This document shows, in pieces, positions 24,432 to 33,187 of a stretch of 64,000 nucleotides of DNA. A program made the position numbers and the translations under genes. Below the pieces are notes generated by a model, which did no database searches, was not told the DNA's origin, and saw only the letters and a program-made list of their open reading frames with translations. Source of the DNA: Pseudomonas sp. IPO3778 (GTDB lineage Bacteria > Pseudomonadota > Gammaproteobacteria > Pseudomonadales > Pseudomonadaceae); assembly GCF_013386825.1 (NCBI RefSeq), contig NZ_JACARC010000037.1:62001-126000 (forward strand), given 5' to 3'. Position 1 is the first letter of the stretch. The number at the start of each line of letters is the position of its first letter.

Positions 24432-27400
24432 CAACTGCCTTCTTCTATATCCAACAACAGGTTTTCCAACGCCTCGCGGTATGCCCCGGGCTCCTGCCAC
24501 AGGCCACGCTGCTGGGCTTCGAGCATGCGCTCGATCATGTCCCGCAGGGCATCCGGGTTGTGCTGCTGCACAAAGGCCCGGGTGTCCGGGTCGAGCAAAT
24601 AGGCGTCGGCCAGCAACGCGTACTGATGATCGTCGATCAGCGCGGTGGTGGCGTCGAACGCGAACAGATTGTCCACGGTGGCCGCCATCTCGAACGCGCC
24701 TTTGTAGCCGTGGCGCTTCACCCCTTCGATCCACTTCGGGTTGGCCGCCCGGGCACGGATCACCCGGTTCAACTCTTCCTTCAGCGTGCGGACCTTCGGC
24801 AGGTCCGGCTGGCTGTGGTCGCCATGATAGCTGGCGGCCTTGTCGCCGCTCAGGGTTTCCACGGCGGCAAGCATACCGCCCTGGAATTGGTAGTAATCAT
24901 TGGAGTCGAGCAAATCGTGCTCGCGGTTGTCCTGGTTCTGCAACACCGCCTGCACCTGGCTCAAGCGCTGGGCAAACTGTTCGCGGGCGGCGGTGCCTTC
25001 GTCGGAGCCGCCATAGGCGTAGCCGCCCCAGTTCAGATAAACCTCGGCCAGGTCTTCACGGCTCTGCCACAGGCGCCCGTCGATTGCGCCCTGCACACCG
25101 GCACCGTAGGCACCGGGCTTGGCGCCGAAGATCCGCCAGCCCGCCTGCTTCGCGGCGGCCTCCTCGTCCAGGCCCGACAGGCGCAAGGCCTCACGCTCGC
25201 TGCGCACCTTGGCCGCCAGCGGGTTCAGGTCGTCGGGCTCGTCCAGCGCGGCCACAGCTTGCACCGCCGCGTCGAACAGGCGGATCAGGTTGGCGAACGC
25301 ATCGCGGAAGAACCCCGACACACGCAACGTCACATCCACACGCGGCCGGTCCAGCAGGCTGATCGGCAGGATTTCAAAGTCATCCACCCGCTGGCTGCCC
25401 GTGGCCCACACCGGGCGCACGCCCATCAGCGCCATGGCCTGGGCGATGTCGTCGCCGCCGGTGCGCATGGTGGCAGTGCCCCACACCGACAGGCCGAGTT
25501 GGCGCAAGTGGTCGCCGTGGTCTTGCAGGTGACGCTCAAGAATCAGGTTCGCCGACTGGAAACCGATGCGCCACGCGGTGGTGGTCGGCAGGTTGCGCAC
25601 ATCCACCGAGAAAAAGTTACGCCCGGTGGGCAGTACGTCCAGACGGCCCCGGCTCGGCGCGCCACTGGGGCCAGCCGGCACGAAACGCCCGCTCAGGGCA
25701 TCCAGCAAGCCACGCATTTCCGCCGGGCCGCAAGCATCCAGGCGCGGCGCGACGACGATGCGCAAGCTCTCGATCACCGACTTGACGTCTTCCCAGCCCG
25801 GCTCTTCAAGCTGTTCCACCGGCCCTTCCAGCGCCTGCTCGATCAGGCGGGCGGCATACAATTCGAGGCGTTCGCGGGTGTCGCCAGCGGTGCGCCACAA
25901 TTGCGTATCGATCTTTTGCAACACCTCGGGACGACGCCCGGTCCACGGCTCGGCCAGGGCGCAATCCAGCGGGTCGAAGCCCAACTCAAAGGCCCTGGCC
26001 AGTACCCGCAGCAGGCTCGATTGCGGCCCGCGACCATCGCCACGCGGAATGCGCAGCAACGCCAGCAAGGTGTCGATGCGCAACCGGCCCTCGGGCGACT
26101 CACCGAAGATGTGCAGGCCATCGCGAATCTGCGACTCCTTCAAGTCACACAGGTAAGTGTCCAGGCGTGGCAGCCAGATGGCGGCGTCGGCGTCGCTGTC
26201 GAGGTTTTCGTCGAGGGCCAGTTCCTGGTCGATACGGGTTTCCCGCACCAGCTTGAGGATGTCTTTTTGCAGCTCACGGGCGCGCCGTGGGTCGAGCAGT
26301 TGGGCTTCGTAATACTCGTCGGCCAACAGCTCCAGGTCACGCAGCGGCCCGTAGGTTTCGGCGCGGGTCAGCGGCGGCATCAAGTGGTCGATGATCACCG
26401 CCTGGGTGCGCCGCTTGGCCTGGGCGCCCTCGCCCGGGTCGTTGACGATAAACGGGTAGATGTTCGGCAACGGCCCCAGCAGTGCGTCAGGCCAGCAATT
26501 TTCCGAAAGCCCGACGCCCTTGCCCGGCAGCCACTCCAGGTTGCCGTGCTTGCCGACGTGGATCACGCCGTGGGCACCATAGGTCTGGCGCAACCAGAAG
26601 TAGAACGCCAGGTAGCCATGGGGCGGCACCAGGTCGGGATCGTGATAAACCGCGCTGGCGTCCACTTGATAACCCCGGGCTGGCTGGATGCCGACGAAGG
26701 TCAGGCCAAAGCGCAGGCCGGCGATCATCATGCGGCCGTCGCGGAACATCGGGTCGTTACGGGGCGTGCCCCAGCGTGCCAACACCGCCTGGCGATTGGA
26801 TTCGGGCAAGCGGTTGAACATCGCTTCATAGTCATCGAGCGCGAGGCTTTGGTGGCACGGACGCAGGTCGAGGCTGTCGAGGTCATTGCTGACGCCGCCC
26901 AACAGTTCCTGAATCAACGCCGTGCCGCTCTCCGGCAGCACGTCCGGCAACGGATAACCTTCGATCTTCAAGGCCCGCAGGATATTCAGCGCAGCGGCCG
27001 GCGTGTCCAGCCCCACACCATTGCCGATACGTCCGTCCCGGGTCGGGTAGTTGGCGAGGATCAGCGCGATACGCTTTTCGCCATTCGGCACCCGCGCCAA
27101 GTCGACCCAGCGCCGCGCCAGCTCGGCGACGAAGTCCATACGCTCAGGCTGCGCGCGGTAGCACACCACATCCGACTGGCTGCGCTCGCTGCGCCAGGCC
27201 AGGTCCTTGAAGCTGATGGGCCGGCTGATGATGCGCCCGTCCAGTTCCGGCAAGGCAATGTGCATCGCCAGGTCGCGCGGGCCGAGGCCTTGTTCGCTGG
27301 CCTGCCAGCCGGGCTCGTTGTCCTGGGCGCAAATCGCCTGGATTACCGGGATGTTGCGGCGAAACGGCCGCAGGTGCGGCGCTTCGGGGCTGGATTGGGC

Positions 27401-28204
27401 AAAGCCGGTGGTGTTGAGAATCACCGAGGCGTGCACTTCGTCCAGCAGGTCCTCGACCACCGTCAGGCAGCCGGGTTCTTTCAAACTGGCCACCGCCATC
27501 GGTAACGGATTAAGACCCGCCGCCTGCAAGCGCTGGCAAAACACATCGATAAAACCGGTATTGGCCGCCTGCAAATGGGAGCGGTAGAACAGCACCGCCG
27601 CCACCGGAAAACCGGGTTGCCAGTCGGCCTGCCAATCGTTGAGACGGGCATTGGCTTTGTGCGGGTGATAAATCGCGGTACGCGGCAGGTTTTGTGGCTC
27701 GTCCCAGGCGTAATCGCGGCCCAGGTAGCCGGCCGCCAGGCAACGATAGAAATCCAGCGCGTTACCCAGGCCGCCCTGGCGCAGGAAGTGCCAAAGCCGG
27801 TCACGCTCCTCCACGCCCACGGTACTCAGGCCACTGAGTTCCGGGTCCGGGCGATCATCCCCCGGCACCAGGATCAGTTGCACACCGCGCTCGGCCAGCT
27901 CAACGAGGCGCTCGATGCCGTACCGCCAATAGCCGATACCGCCGTGCAGCGAAATCAGGATGACCTTGGCGTGGCGCAGTACCTCGTCCACGTACAAGTC
28001 GACCGAGGCGTGGTTCTGCACCTGCATCGGGTTGGCCAGGCGCAGGCTCGGGTAATCCTCGGGCAACTGCTGGGCCGCTTCTGCCAGCAGCGCCAGGCTG
28101 GAGTCACCGCTGCACAGGATCACCAGCTCGGCGGGGGTTTGGCCAAGGTCGGCAATGTTGTCATCCGAGACGAAACCGCCGGGCTGGGTCCTGAGCAGGT
28201 GCAT
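24431..28204 (-). CDS. cobN: Cobaltochelatase subunit CobN
   Basis: The large porphyrin-binding subunit that inserts Co2+ into hydrogenobyrinic acid a,c-diamide in aerobic cobalamin synthesis, using ATP hydrolysis by partner subunits. The 1257-residue length matches CobN/ChlH. Family blocks visible include LILVPGDDRPDPELSGLS, LANYPTRDGRIGNGVGLDTP, GVIHVGKHGNLEWLPGKGV and YPFIVNDPGEGAQAKRRTQA. It starts three bases after the cobW stop and overlaps the ATPase gene, so cobW-cobN-chlI-chlD form one operon led by a cobalamin riboswitch. Confidence 0.95.
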   Translation of the reverse strand: MHLLRTQPGGFVSDDNIADLGQTPAELVILCSGDSSLALLAEAAQQLPEDYPSLRLANPMQVQNHASVDLYVDEVLRHAKVILISLHGGIGYWRYGIERLVELAERGVQLILVPGDDRPDPELSGLSTVGVEERDRLWHFLRQGGLGNALDFYRCLAAGYLGRDYAWDEPQNLPRTAIYHPHKANARLNDWQADWQPGFPVAAVLFYRSHLQAANTGFIDVFCQRLQAAGLNPLPMAVASLKEPGCLTVVEDLLDEVHASVILNTTGFAQSSPEAPHLRPFRRNIPVIQAICAQDNEPGWQASEQGLGPRDLAMHIALPELDGRIISRPISFKDLAWRSERSQSDVVCYRAQPERMDFVAELARRWVDLARVPNGEKRIALILANYPTRDGRIGNGVGLDTPAAALNILRALKIEGYPLPDVLPESGTALIQELLGGVSNDLDSLDLRPCHQSLALDDYEAMFNRLPESNRQAVLARWGTPRNDPMFRDGRMMIAGLRFGLTFVGIQPARGYQVDASAVYHDPDLVPPHGYLAFYFWLRQTYGAHGVIHVGKHGNLEWLPGKGVGLSENCWPDALLGPLPNIYPFIVNDPGEGAQAKRRTQAVIIDHLMPPLTRAETYGPLRDLELLADEYYEAQLLDPRRARELQKDILKLVRETRIDQELALDENLDSDADAAIWLPRLDTYLCDLKESQIRDGLHIFGESPEGRLRIDTLLALLRIPRGDGRGPQSSLLRVLARAFELGFDPLDCALAEPWTGRRPEVLQKIDTQLWRTAGDTRERLELYAARLIEQALEGPVEQLEEPGWEDVKSVIESLRIVVAPRLDACGPAEMRGLLDALSGRFVPAGPSGAPSRGRLDVLPTGRNFFSVDVRNLPTTTAWRIGFQSANLILERHLQDHGDHLRQLGLSVWGTATMRTGGDDIAQAMALMGVRPVWATGSQRVDDFEILPISLLDRPRVDVTLRVSGFFRDAFANLIRLFDAAVQAVAALDEPDDLNPLAAKVRSEREALRLSGLDEEAAAKQAGWRIFGAKPGAYGAGVQGAIDGRLWQSREDLAEVYLNWGGYAYGGSDEGTAAREQFAQRLSQVQAVLQNQDNREHDLLDSNDYYQFQGGMLAAVETLSGDKAASYHGDHSQPDLPKVRTLKEELNRVIRARAANPKWIEGVKRHGYKGAFEMAATVDNLFAFDATTALIDDHQYALLADAYLLDPDTRAFVQQHNPDALRDMIERMLEAQQRGLWQEPGAYREALENLLLDIEEGS

Positions 28205-28207
28205 GGT

Positions 28208-29275
28208 TTAAACGCTGAGGGCAGCGCGCAATTGCGCTTCGAGCAAGGCGGCGTCCAGTTCCTGGCCGATCAGCACCAGGTGCGTGGCGCGCGGTTCATC
28301 GGCGCGCCAGGCGCGGTCGAAGTGCTTGTCGAAACGCGTGCCCACGCCCTGGATCAGCAGGCGCATCGGCTTGTTCGGGATCGCCGCGAAACCCTTGACC
28401 CGCAGGATGCCGTGCTGGACCACCAGTTGGGTCAGGGCGTCGAGCAGCAGGCTTTCGTCAGCCTGGGGCAGTTCGATGGAAATCGAATCGAAGGCGTCGT
28501 GGTCGTGGTCGTGGTCGTCTTCACCTTCGTGGTGATGATCATGGTGGCTGTGGCGACCGTCGATGTGCTCTTCGGAGCCAGCGCCCAAGCCGATCAGCAC
28601 GTCCAGCGGCAGGCGACCGCTGCTGGCTTCGATGATTTTTACCGCGGGCGGCAGTTCTTCAGCCACTTCCAGGCGCACACGTGCCAGGTCTTCAGGGCTG
28701 ATCAGGTCGCACTTGTTGAGGATCACCAGGTCGGCGCTGGCCAGTTGGTCGGCGAACAGCTCGTGCAGTGGGGATTCGTGGTCCAGGTTCGGGTCGAGTT
28801 TGCGCTGGGCGTCGACCTGGTCCGGGAAAGCGGCGAAAGTGCCGGCGGCCACGGCCGGGCTGTCGACCACGGTGATCACCGCGTCAACGGTGCAGGCACT
28901 GCGGATTTCCGGCCACTGGAAGGCCTGGACCAACGGTTTTGGCAGCGCCAGTCCTGAAGTTTCGATGAGGATATGGTCGAGGTCGCCGCGACGGGCCACC
29001 AGTTCGCGCATCACCGGGAAGAACTCTTCCTGGACGGTGCAGCACAGGCAGCCGTTGGCCAGCTCGTAGACGCGGCCGTTGGCTTCTTCCTCGGTGCAGC
29101 CGATGGAGCATTGCTTGAGGATTTCACCGTCAATGCCCAGCTCGCCGAACTCGTTGACGATCACCGCAATGCGGCGCCCCTGGGCGTTGTCCAGCATGTG
29201 GCGCAGCAAGGTGGTCTTGCCCGAGCCGAGGAAGCCGGTAACGATGGTGACGGGGAGTTTGGCCAGTGTTTTCAT
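28208..29275 (-). CDS. cobW: CobW family metal-chaperone GTPase
   Basis: A G3E-family GTPase thought to deliver cobalt for cobalamin synthesis. The P-loop GFLGSGKTT is at 14-22, the metal-binding CLCC at 76-79, and NKCDL supplies guanine specificity. A His/Asp-rich run (HDHHHEGEDDHDHDHD, about 235-250) precedes the C-terminal CobW_C domain and could buffer metal. I used ATG 29275 (355 residues), which gives the family start MKTLAKLPVTIVTG and has AAAGGGC upstream; the frame to 29353 lies in the leader. It is the first gene after the riboswitch. Confidence 0.93.
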   Translation of the reverse strand: MKTLAKLPVTIVTGFLGSGKTTLLRHMLDNAQGRRIAVIVNEFGELGIDGEILKQCSIGCTEEEANGRVYELANGCLCCTVQEEFFPVMRELVARRGDLDHILIETSGLALPKPLVQAFQWPEIRSACTVDAVITVVDSPAVAAGTFAAFPDQVDAQRKLDPNLDHESPLHELFADQLASADLVILNKCDLISPEDLARVRLEVAEELPPAVKIIEASSGRLPLDVLIGLGAGSEEHIDGRHSHHDHHHEGEDDHDHDHDAFDSISIELPQADESLLLDALTQLVVQHGILRVKGFAAIPNKPMRLLIQGVGTRFDKHFDRAWRADEPRATHLVLIGQELDAALLEAQLRAALSV

Positions 29276-29382
29276 CGGATGCCCTTTGGGGCGGGCATAC
29301 GGGACGAGTGGCCCTGCGCGGGTGCGCAGAAGCAGAATTCGCCACCGGATCACCCCGCCCGGTTGAAGTAGAAAATCGGTTG

Positions 29383-29555
29383 CGAGGCAGGTCTCCTGGC
29401 TTGGGGCTTGCCGACGGTGTGGCCGGCGCTGGCTGCGCCTTCCCGCCTTGTTCAGGCAGTGGCGTGGCAGTCAGATAAACCCTTTACAGTTGCGGGGGCA
29501 GCCGCGGCATCGACCGCGTTCCCTTCTTAGCTTCGGCCTGGGCCGAAGAACCTCG
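29383..29555 (-). ncRNA. Cobalamin riboswitch controlling cobW-cobN-chlI-chlD
   Basis: Read on the minus strand, the leader holds the conserved cobalamin aptamer parts in order: AAGGGAA, GCCGCGGCTGCCCCCGCAAC (B12 box region), GCCACTG, CGGGAAGG and AGCCAGGAGACCTGCC. It lies about 110 bases before the cobW start. High B12 should lower expression of the cobalt-insertion operon. Edges are estimated from the motifs. Confidence 0.93.
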
Positions 29556-29566
29556 AACGTGCAAGG

Positions 29567-30088
29567 CTACGCAGTGCGCGGGGACGGGTCAATGTCCGAG
29601 CGCTTGGCGCGAAGCAGCGCCAGGCGCTCCAGCATGCCCTCGCTCGCTGCCGGCCCGGCTTGCACGCTGCATTGTTCAACGGGCACGCGCGCCCCGCTAC
29701 CGGCTTCCACCACCGCCACTTCCACTGGGCGCCGGGTTTCCCGGTCGACCAACTGCAGGCTTTCACCTTCGGTGGCGAAGTGGCGGTTGCCCCAGCCGAT
29801 AAATGCCATGATCACCACCCGGAAGTCCTCGCCCACCGGCGTCGGCACGTACTCGAAACGCGGCGGCCGCTCGCTGTATTGCCGGCGCTCCAGCAGGCCG
29901 GCGTCCACCAGGCTGTTAAGCCGGCGCGTGAGCATGTTGGGGGCAATCTCCAGGCTCTGGGAGAACTCGTCAAAGCGCCGCAAGCCTTGCAGCGCATCGC
30001 GCATGATCAGAATGCTCCACCACTCGCCTACCCTTTCCACTCCACGGGCTACCGGGCATTCGGCATTTACCAGTGACTTACGTTGCAT
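29567..30088 (-). CDS. HxlR family winged-helix transcriptional regulator
   Basis: A 173-residue regulator with a single HxlR-type winged helix at about 10-105: CPVARGVERVGEWWSILIM, FDEFSQSLEIAPNMLTRRL and the wing RRQYSERPPRFEYVPT. A roughly 60-residue C-terminal extension of unknown role follows. Cys11 is in the place used for redox sensing in some HxlR/HypR proteins. GAGGAA precedes ATG 30088. It is divergent from the FabF-like gene (112 bases apart), its likely target. A cobalamin riboswitch begins just after its stop, on the same strand. Confidence 0.86.
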   Translation of the reverse strand: MQRKSLVNAECPVARGVERVGEWWSILIMRDALQGLRRFDEFSQSLEIAPNMLTRRLNSLVDAGLLERRQYSERPPRFEYVPTPVGEDFRVVIMAFIGWGNRHFATEGESLQLVDRETRRPVEVAVVEAGSGARVPVEQCSVQAGPAASEGMLERLALLRAKRSDIDPSPRTA

Positions 30089-30200
30089 TGCAGTTCCTCT
30101 GTGGGGCGGCCCCGAAAATTTAAGCTGTTCGATGTTACTTTCATAATGATAGTTTCGTCGCAGCATTGCTACCAAACTGAAATGGCGGAGCTAAGCGATC

Positions 30201-31469
30201 ATGAATAAGCGAATTGTTGTGACCGGCATGGGTGCAGTCACCCCGCTGGCAACCGGCGTGGAGCAGACCTGGAAACGCCTGTTGGCAGTTGAATCCGGGA
30301 TCCGCAGGCTACCCGAGGCCTTGGTCGGTGACTTGGCAATCAGCATTGGCGGCCAGGTGCTGGGCCGGGATCAGGACCCGCACGCCGGGTTTGACCCCGA
30401 CAGCGTGATCCCCGCCAAAGAGCAACGCAAGATGGATCGGTTCATCGTGTTCGCCCTCGCCGCAGCGCAGGAAGCCCTGGCGCAGGCAGGCTGGGCGCCG
30501 CAAACCGCCTCCCAGCAAGAACGCACCGCGACGATTATTGCTTCCGGCGTCGGTGGTTTCCCGGCGATTGCGGAGGCTGTGCGCACCGCTGACAGCAAAG
30601 GGCCGCGCCGCCTGTCGCCGTTCACGATCCCGTCATTCCTTGGCAACATGGCCGCCGGGCATGTGTCGATCCAGCATCAGCTGAAAGGCCCGCTTGGCTC
30701 CCCCGTCACCGCGTGCGCCGCCGGCGTACAAGCCATTGGTGATGCCGCGCGCATGATCCGCGCCGGCGAAATCGACATCGCCGTGTGTGGCGGCGCCGAA
30801 GCCTGCATCCACCGCGTCAGCCTGGGCGGCTTTGCTGCGGCGCGGGCGCTGTCCAGCGATTACAACGACACGCCGGCGCTCGCTTCCCGCCCATTTGATC
30901 AAGGCCGCGACGGGTTTGTAATGGGCGAAGGTGCCGGGTTACTGGTGATCGAAGAACTGGAGCATGCGCTGGCCCGGGGCGCGACGCCGATTGCGGAGTT
31001 GGTGGGATACGGCACCAGTGCCGATGCCTATCACATGACTTCAGGGCCCGAAGACGGCTCCGGCGCACGTCGCGCAATGGAGTTGGCGATTGCCCAAGCG
31101 GGGATCACCCCGGCACAGATCCAGCATTTGAACGCCCATGCCACCTCCACACCTGTCGGTGACAACGGCGAGTTGGCGGCGATCAATACGCTGTTCGGCG
31201 CCGATTCGAGTGTCGCTATCAGTGCCACAAAATCGGCGACCGGCCATCTGTTGGGCGCTGCGGGCGGGATTGAGGCGATTTTCACCGTGCTTGCCCTGCG
31301 TGACCAGATAGCCCCGGCCACCCTCAACCTGGACAACCCGGACCCGGCCGCCGCCGGGCTGAATCTGGTGCGTGGCCAGGCCCGGCCGCTGCCGATTGAA
31401 TACGCGATTTCCAACGGGTTCGGGTTTGGTGGCGTGAACGCAAGCGTGCTGTTCAAGCGCTGGCATTAA
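30201..31469 (+). CDS. Beta-ketoacyl-ACP synthase II (FabF-like)
   Basis: A condensing enzyme extending acyl-ACP with malonyl-ACP. The catalytic triad is complete: Cys172 in VTACAAG, His313 in NAHATSTPVGD and His349 in ATGHLLGAAGG. The 422-residue length is normal. It stands alone, away from the fabD-fabG-acpP cluster where the main fabF normally lies, so it is a second ketosynthase that could modify unsaturated or branched acyl chains or serve a secondary product. The HxlR regulator is divergent. The gene named fabF elsewhere is probably a paralogue, so no symbol is assigned. Confidence 0.9.
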   Translation: MNKRIVVTGMGAVTPLATGVEQTWKRLLAVESGIRRLPEALVGDLAISIGGQVLGRDQDPHAGFDPDSVIPAKEQRKMDRFIVFALAAAQEALAQAGWAPQTASQQERTATIIASGVGGFPAIAEAVRTADSKGPRRLSPFTIPSFLGNMAAGHVSIQHQLKGPLGSPVTACAAGVQAIGDAARMIRAGEIDIAVCGGAEACIHRVSLGGFAAARALSSDYNDTPALASRPFDQGRDGFVMGEGAGLLVIEELEHALARGATPIAELVGYGTSADAYHMTSGPEDGSGARRAMELAIAQAGITPAQIQHLNAHATSTPVGDNGELAAINTLFGADSSVAISATKSATGHLLGAAGGIEAIFTVLALRDQIAPATLNLDNPDPAAAGLNLVRGQARPLPIEYAISNGFGFGGVNASVLFKRWH

Positions 31470-31520
31470 ACCGGCGATTTGACGCCCATCGCCCGCCCAT
31501 GCTCTCCTACACATCTTGTT

Positions 31521-31706
31521 TCGGGTGCCCTTCACAGGGTGAAACGGGAAACCGGTGAGTCATGTGCCTTTACTCAAGGGCGTGACGAGTCCGGTGCTGC
31601 CCCCGCAACGGTAAGCGAGTGAAACATCAAATCCACTGTGCCTGTACGGCATGGGAAGGTGATGTTTTTAAGGCCAAGGCCCCTCGCAAGCCCGGAGACC
31701 GGCCCG
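31521..31706 (+). ncRNA. Cobalamin riboswitch controlling cbtB-cbtA-cobE-cobM
   Basis: Conserved aptamer blocks are in order: GGTGAAACGGGAAACCGGTG, TCCGGTGCTGCCCCCGCAAC, GGTAAG, CCACTG, ATGGGAAGG and AAGCCCGGAGACCGGCC. It is the second cobalamin aptamer of the window and lies about 115 bases before cbtB. It should limit cobalt uptake and corrin synthesis when B12 is plentiful. Edges are estimated. Confidence 0.94.
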
Positions 31707-31749
31707 AAAAAATCAGATAACAAACCCGCGGTGGGCGGGCGCTGTTCAG

Positions 31750-31778
31750 AACCCTGCGTGCCTGGCTCGCGGGGTTTT
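31750..31778 (+). terminator. Candidate riboswitch expression-platform terminator
   Basis: Stem AACCCTGCG (31750-31758) pairs with CGCGGGGTT (31768-31776) with one mismatch, followed by TTTTC. It sits between the cobalamin aptamer and cbtB and could be the B12-controlled terminator; the T-run is short. Confidence 0.55.
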
Positions 31779-31818
31779 CATGCGCTCGTGTCACCCTGAA
31801 ACCCAGAAGGGACGCGCC

Positions 31819-32007
31819 ATGTCGATCATCAGCAGCACTGCCTCTACCGCCAGCACCACTGCCACTTTGAGCCAACGCCTGAGCGCCGCCATCGGTGCGT
31901 CGATTCTTGGCGCGTGCCTGGTGTATTTCGCCGGTTTCTCGCACATCGAAGCGGTGCACAACGCCGCCCACGATACCCGCCACAGCGCCGCATTCCCGTG
32001 CCACTGA
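31819..32007 (+). CDS. cbtB: Cobalt transporter subunit CbtB
   Basis: A 62-residue small membrane protein. A Ser/Thr/Ala-rich N-terminus is followed by one transmembrane helix (IGASILGACLVYFAGF) and a histidine-rich tail (HNAAHDTRHSAAFPCH), the hallmark metal-site end of CbtB. It pairs with CbtA to import Co2+ and is classically found under cobalamin riboswitches. AGAAGGGA lies just before ATG 31819, and the longer frame is dismissed because it starts in the leader. cbtA starts 12 bases after its stop. Confidence 0.92.
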   Translation: MSIISSTASTASTTATLSQRLSAAIGASILGACLVYFAGFSHIEAVHNAAHDTRHSAAFPCH

Positions 32008-32018
32008 GACCTGCCGAC

Positions 32019-32717
32019 ATGATCAAGCGTATTGCTCAAACCGCAGGTTTCACCGGGCTTCTGGCCGCCTTGTTGCTGACATTGCTGCAAAGCTTTTGGG
32101 TTGCCCCGCTGATTTTGCAGGCGGAAACCTACGAAAACGCCCCGGCCGCTGCCGAAGTGCATGAACACGCCGGCGCTGCCGCTCACACCCACGACGCCGA
32201 AGCCTGGGAGCCGGAAGACGGCTGGCAGCGCGTGCTGTCCACCACGGGCGGCAATTTGGTGGTCGCGGTAGGTTTTGCTTTGATGCTTGCCGGCCTGTAC
32301 ACCCTGCGCGCCCCGACCCGCACGGCTCAAGGCCTGCTTTGGGGCCTGGCCGGTTACGCCACGTTCGTGCTCGCGCCAACCCTCGGTTTGCCGCCTGAAT
32401 TGCCGGGTACCGCTGCGGCGGACCTGGCACAACGGCAAATCTGGTGGATCGGCACTGCGGCCTCCACTGCGGCCGGTATCGCGCTGATCGTGTTCGGTCG
32501 CAACTGGCTGCTGAAAGTGCTGGGCGTGGCGATCCTGGCGGTGCCCCACGTGATCGGCGCGCCACAGCCGGAAGTCCACTCGATGCTGGCGCCGCAAGCC
32601 CTGGAAGCTCAGTTCAAGATTGCCTCGCAACTGACCAACGTGGCCTTCTGGCTGGCACTGGGCTTGATCAGTGCCTGGTTGTTCCGCCGTAACCGTGATG
32701 ATCAGTACGCGGCATGA
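32019..32717 (+). CDS. cbtA: Cobalt transporter subunit CbtA
   Basis: A 232-residue inner-membrane protein with five or six hydrophobic helices (for example GLLAALLLTLLQSFWVAPLI and GGNLVVAVGFALMLAGLYTL) and a His-containing loop after the first helix (EVHEHAGAAAHTHDAEAWE), matching CbtA. It forms the cobalt uptake system with CbtB. ATG 32019 is chosen because the upstream frame would overlap cbtB. It overlaps cobE by four bases (ATGA). Confidence 0.92.
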   Translation: MIKRIAQTAGFTGLLAALLLTLLQSFWVAPLILQAETYENAPAAAEVHEHAGAAAHTHDAEAWEPEDGWQRVLSTTGGNLVVAVGFALMLAGLYTLRAPTRTAQGLLWGLAGYATFVLAPTLGLPPELPGTAAADLAQRQIWWIGTAASTAAGIALIVFGRNWLLKVLGVAILAVPHVIGAPQPEVHSMLAPQALEAQFKIASQLTNVAFWLALGLISAWLFRRNRDDQYAA

Positions 32718-33106
32718 TCCTGGCAGTTGGCCTGGGTTGCCAGCGGGGCTGTCCTGTCGACGCCCTGCTCGACCTGTTCAATGCCGCCCTTGCCGAGGGT
32801 GGTATTGAGCGCCAGCGAATTACCGCGCTGGCCAGCCTTGATCGCAAGCAGGATGAGCCGGGGCTGCTCGCACTCGCCCAGGCGCTGGAACTGCCTTTGA
32901 CGTTTTTCAGTGCGGCGGAACTGGTGCCTTACGAAGATCGATTGAGCCATAAATCAGAGACTGTTTTTGCCCATACCGGCTGCTACGGCATCGCCGAAAG
33001 TGCTGCCTTGGCGTTGGCTGAACAGCTGTCCCGACGCCCCGCCACCTTATTGGTCACCCGCCAAAAAACCGCCCAGGCCACCTTTGCATTGGCGTGCGCC
33101 GGCTGA
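32714..33106 (+). CDS. cobE: Cobalamin biosynthesis protein CobE
   Basis: A 130-residue protein equal to the C-terminal domain of CbiG (GbiG_C/CobE family). It begins VGLGCQRGCPVDALLDL, with ITALASLDRKQDEPGLLALA in the middle and FAHTGCYGIAESAALALA near the end. In aerobic synthesis CobE is needed near the ring-contraction steps, though its exact reaction is not settled. It overlaps cbtA by four bases and is 81 bases before cobM, in one riboswitch-led operon. Confidence 0.88.
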   Translation: MILAVGLGCQRGCPVDALLDLFNAALAEGGIERQRITALASLDRKQDEPGLLALAQALELPLTFFSAAELVPYEDRLSHKSETVFAHTGCYGIAESAALALAEQLSRRPATLLVTRQKTAQATFALACAG

Positions 33107-33187
33107 ATTCCCGATAATCATCAGCTTCCATCATGAGCAATCTTCATCTGAAGCCCTGCTCGCGTGCTTTTTCACAGGAACATATCC

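Noticed and set aside
24560..27505. Long plus-strand open frame across cobN
   Set aside because: It lies wholly inside cobN, whose product is clear, and the translated protein has shadow-like composition.
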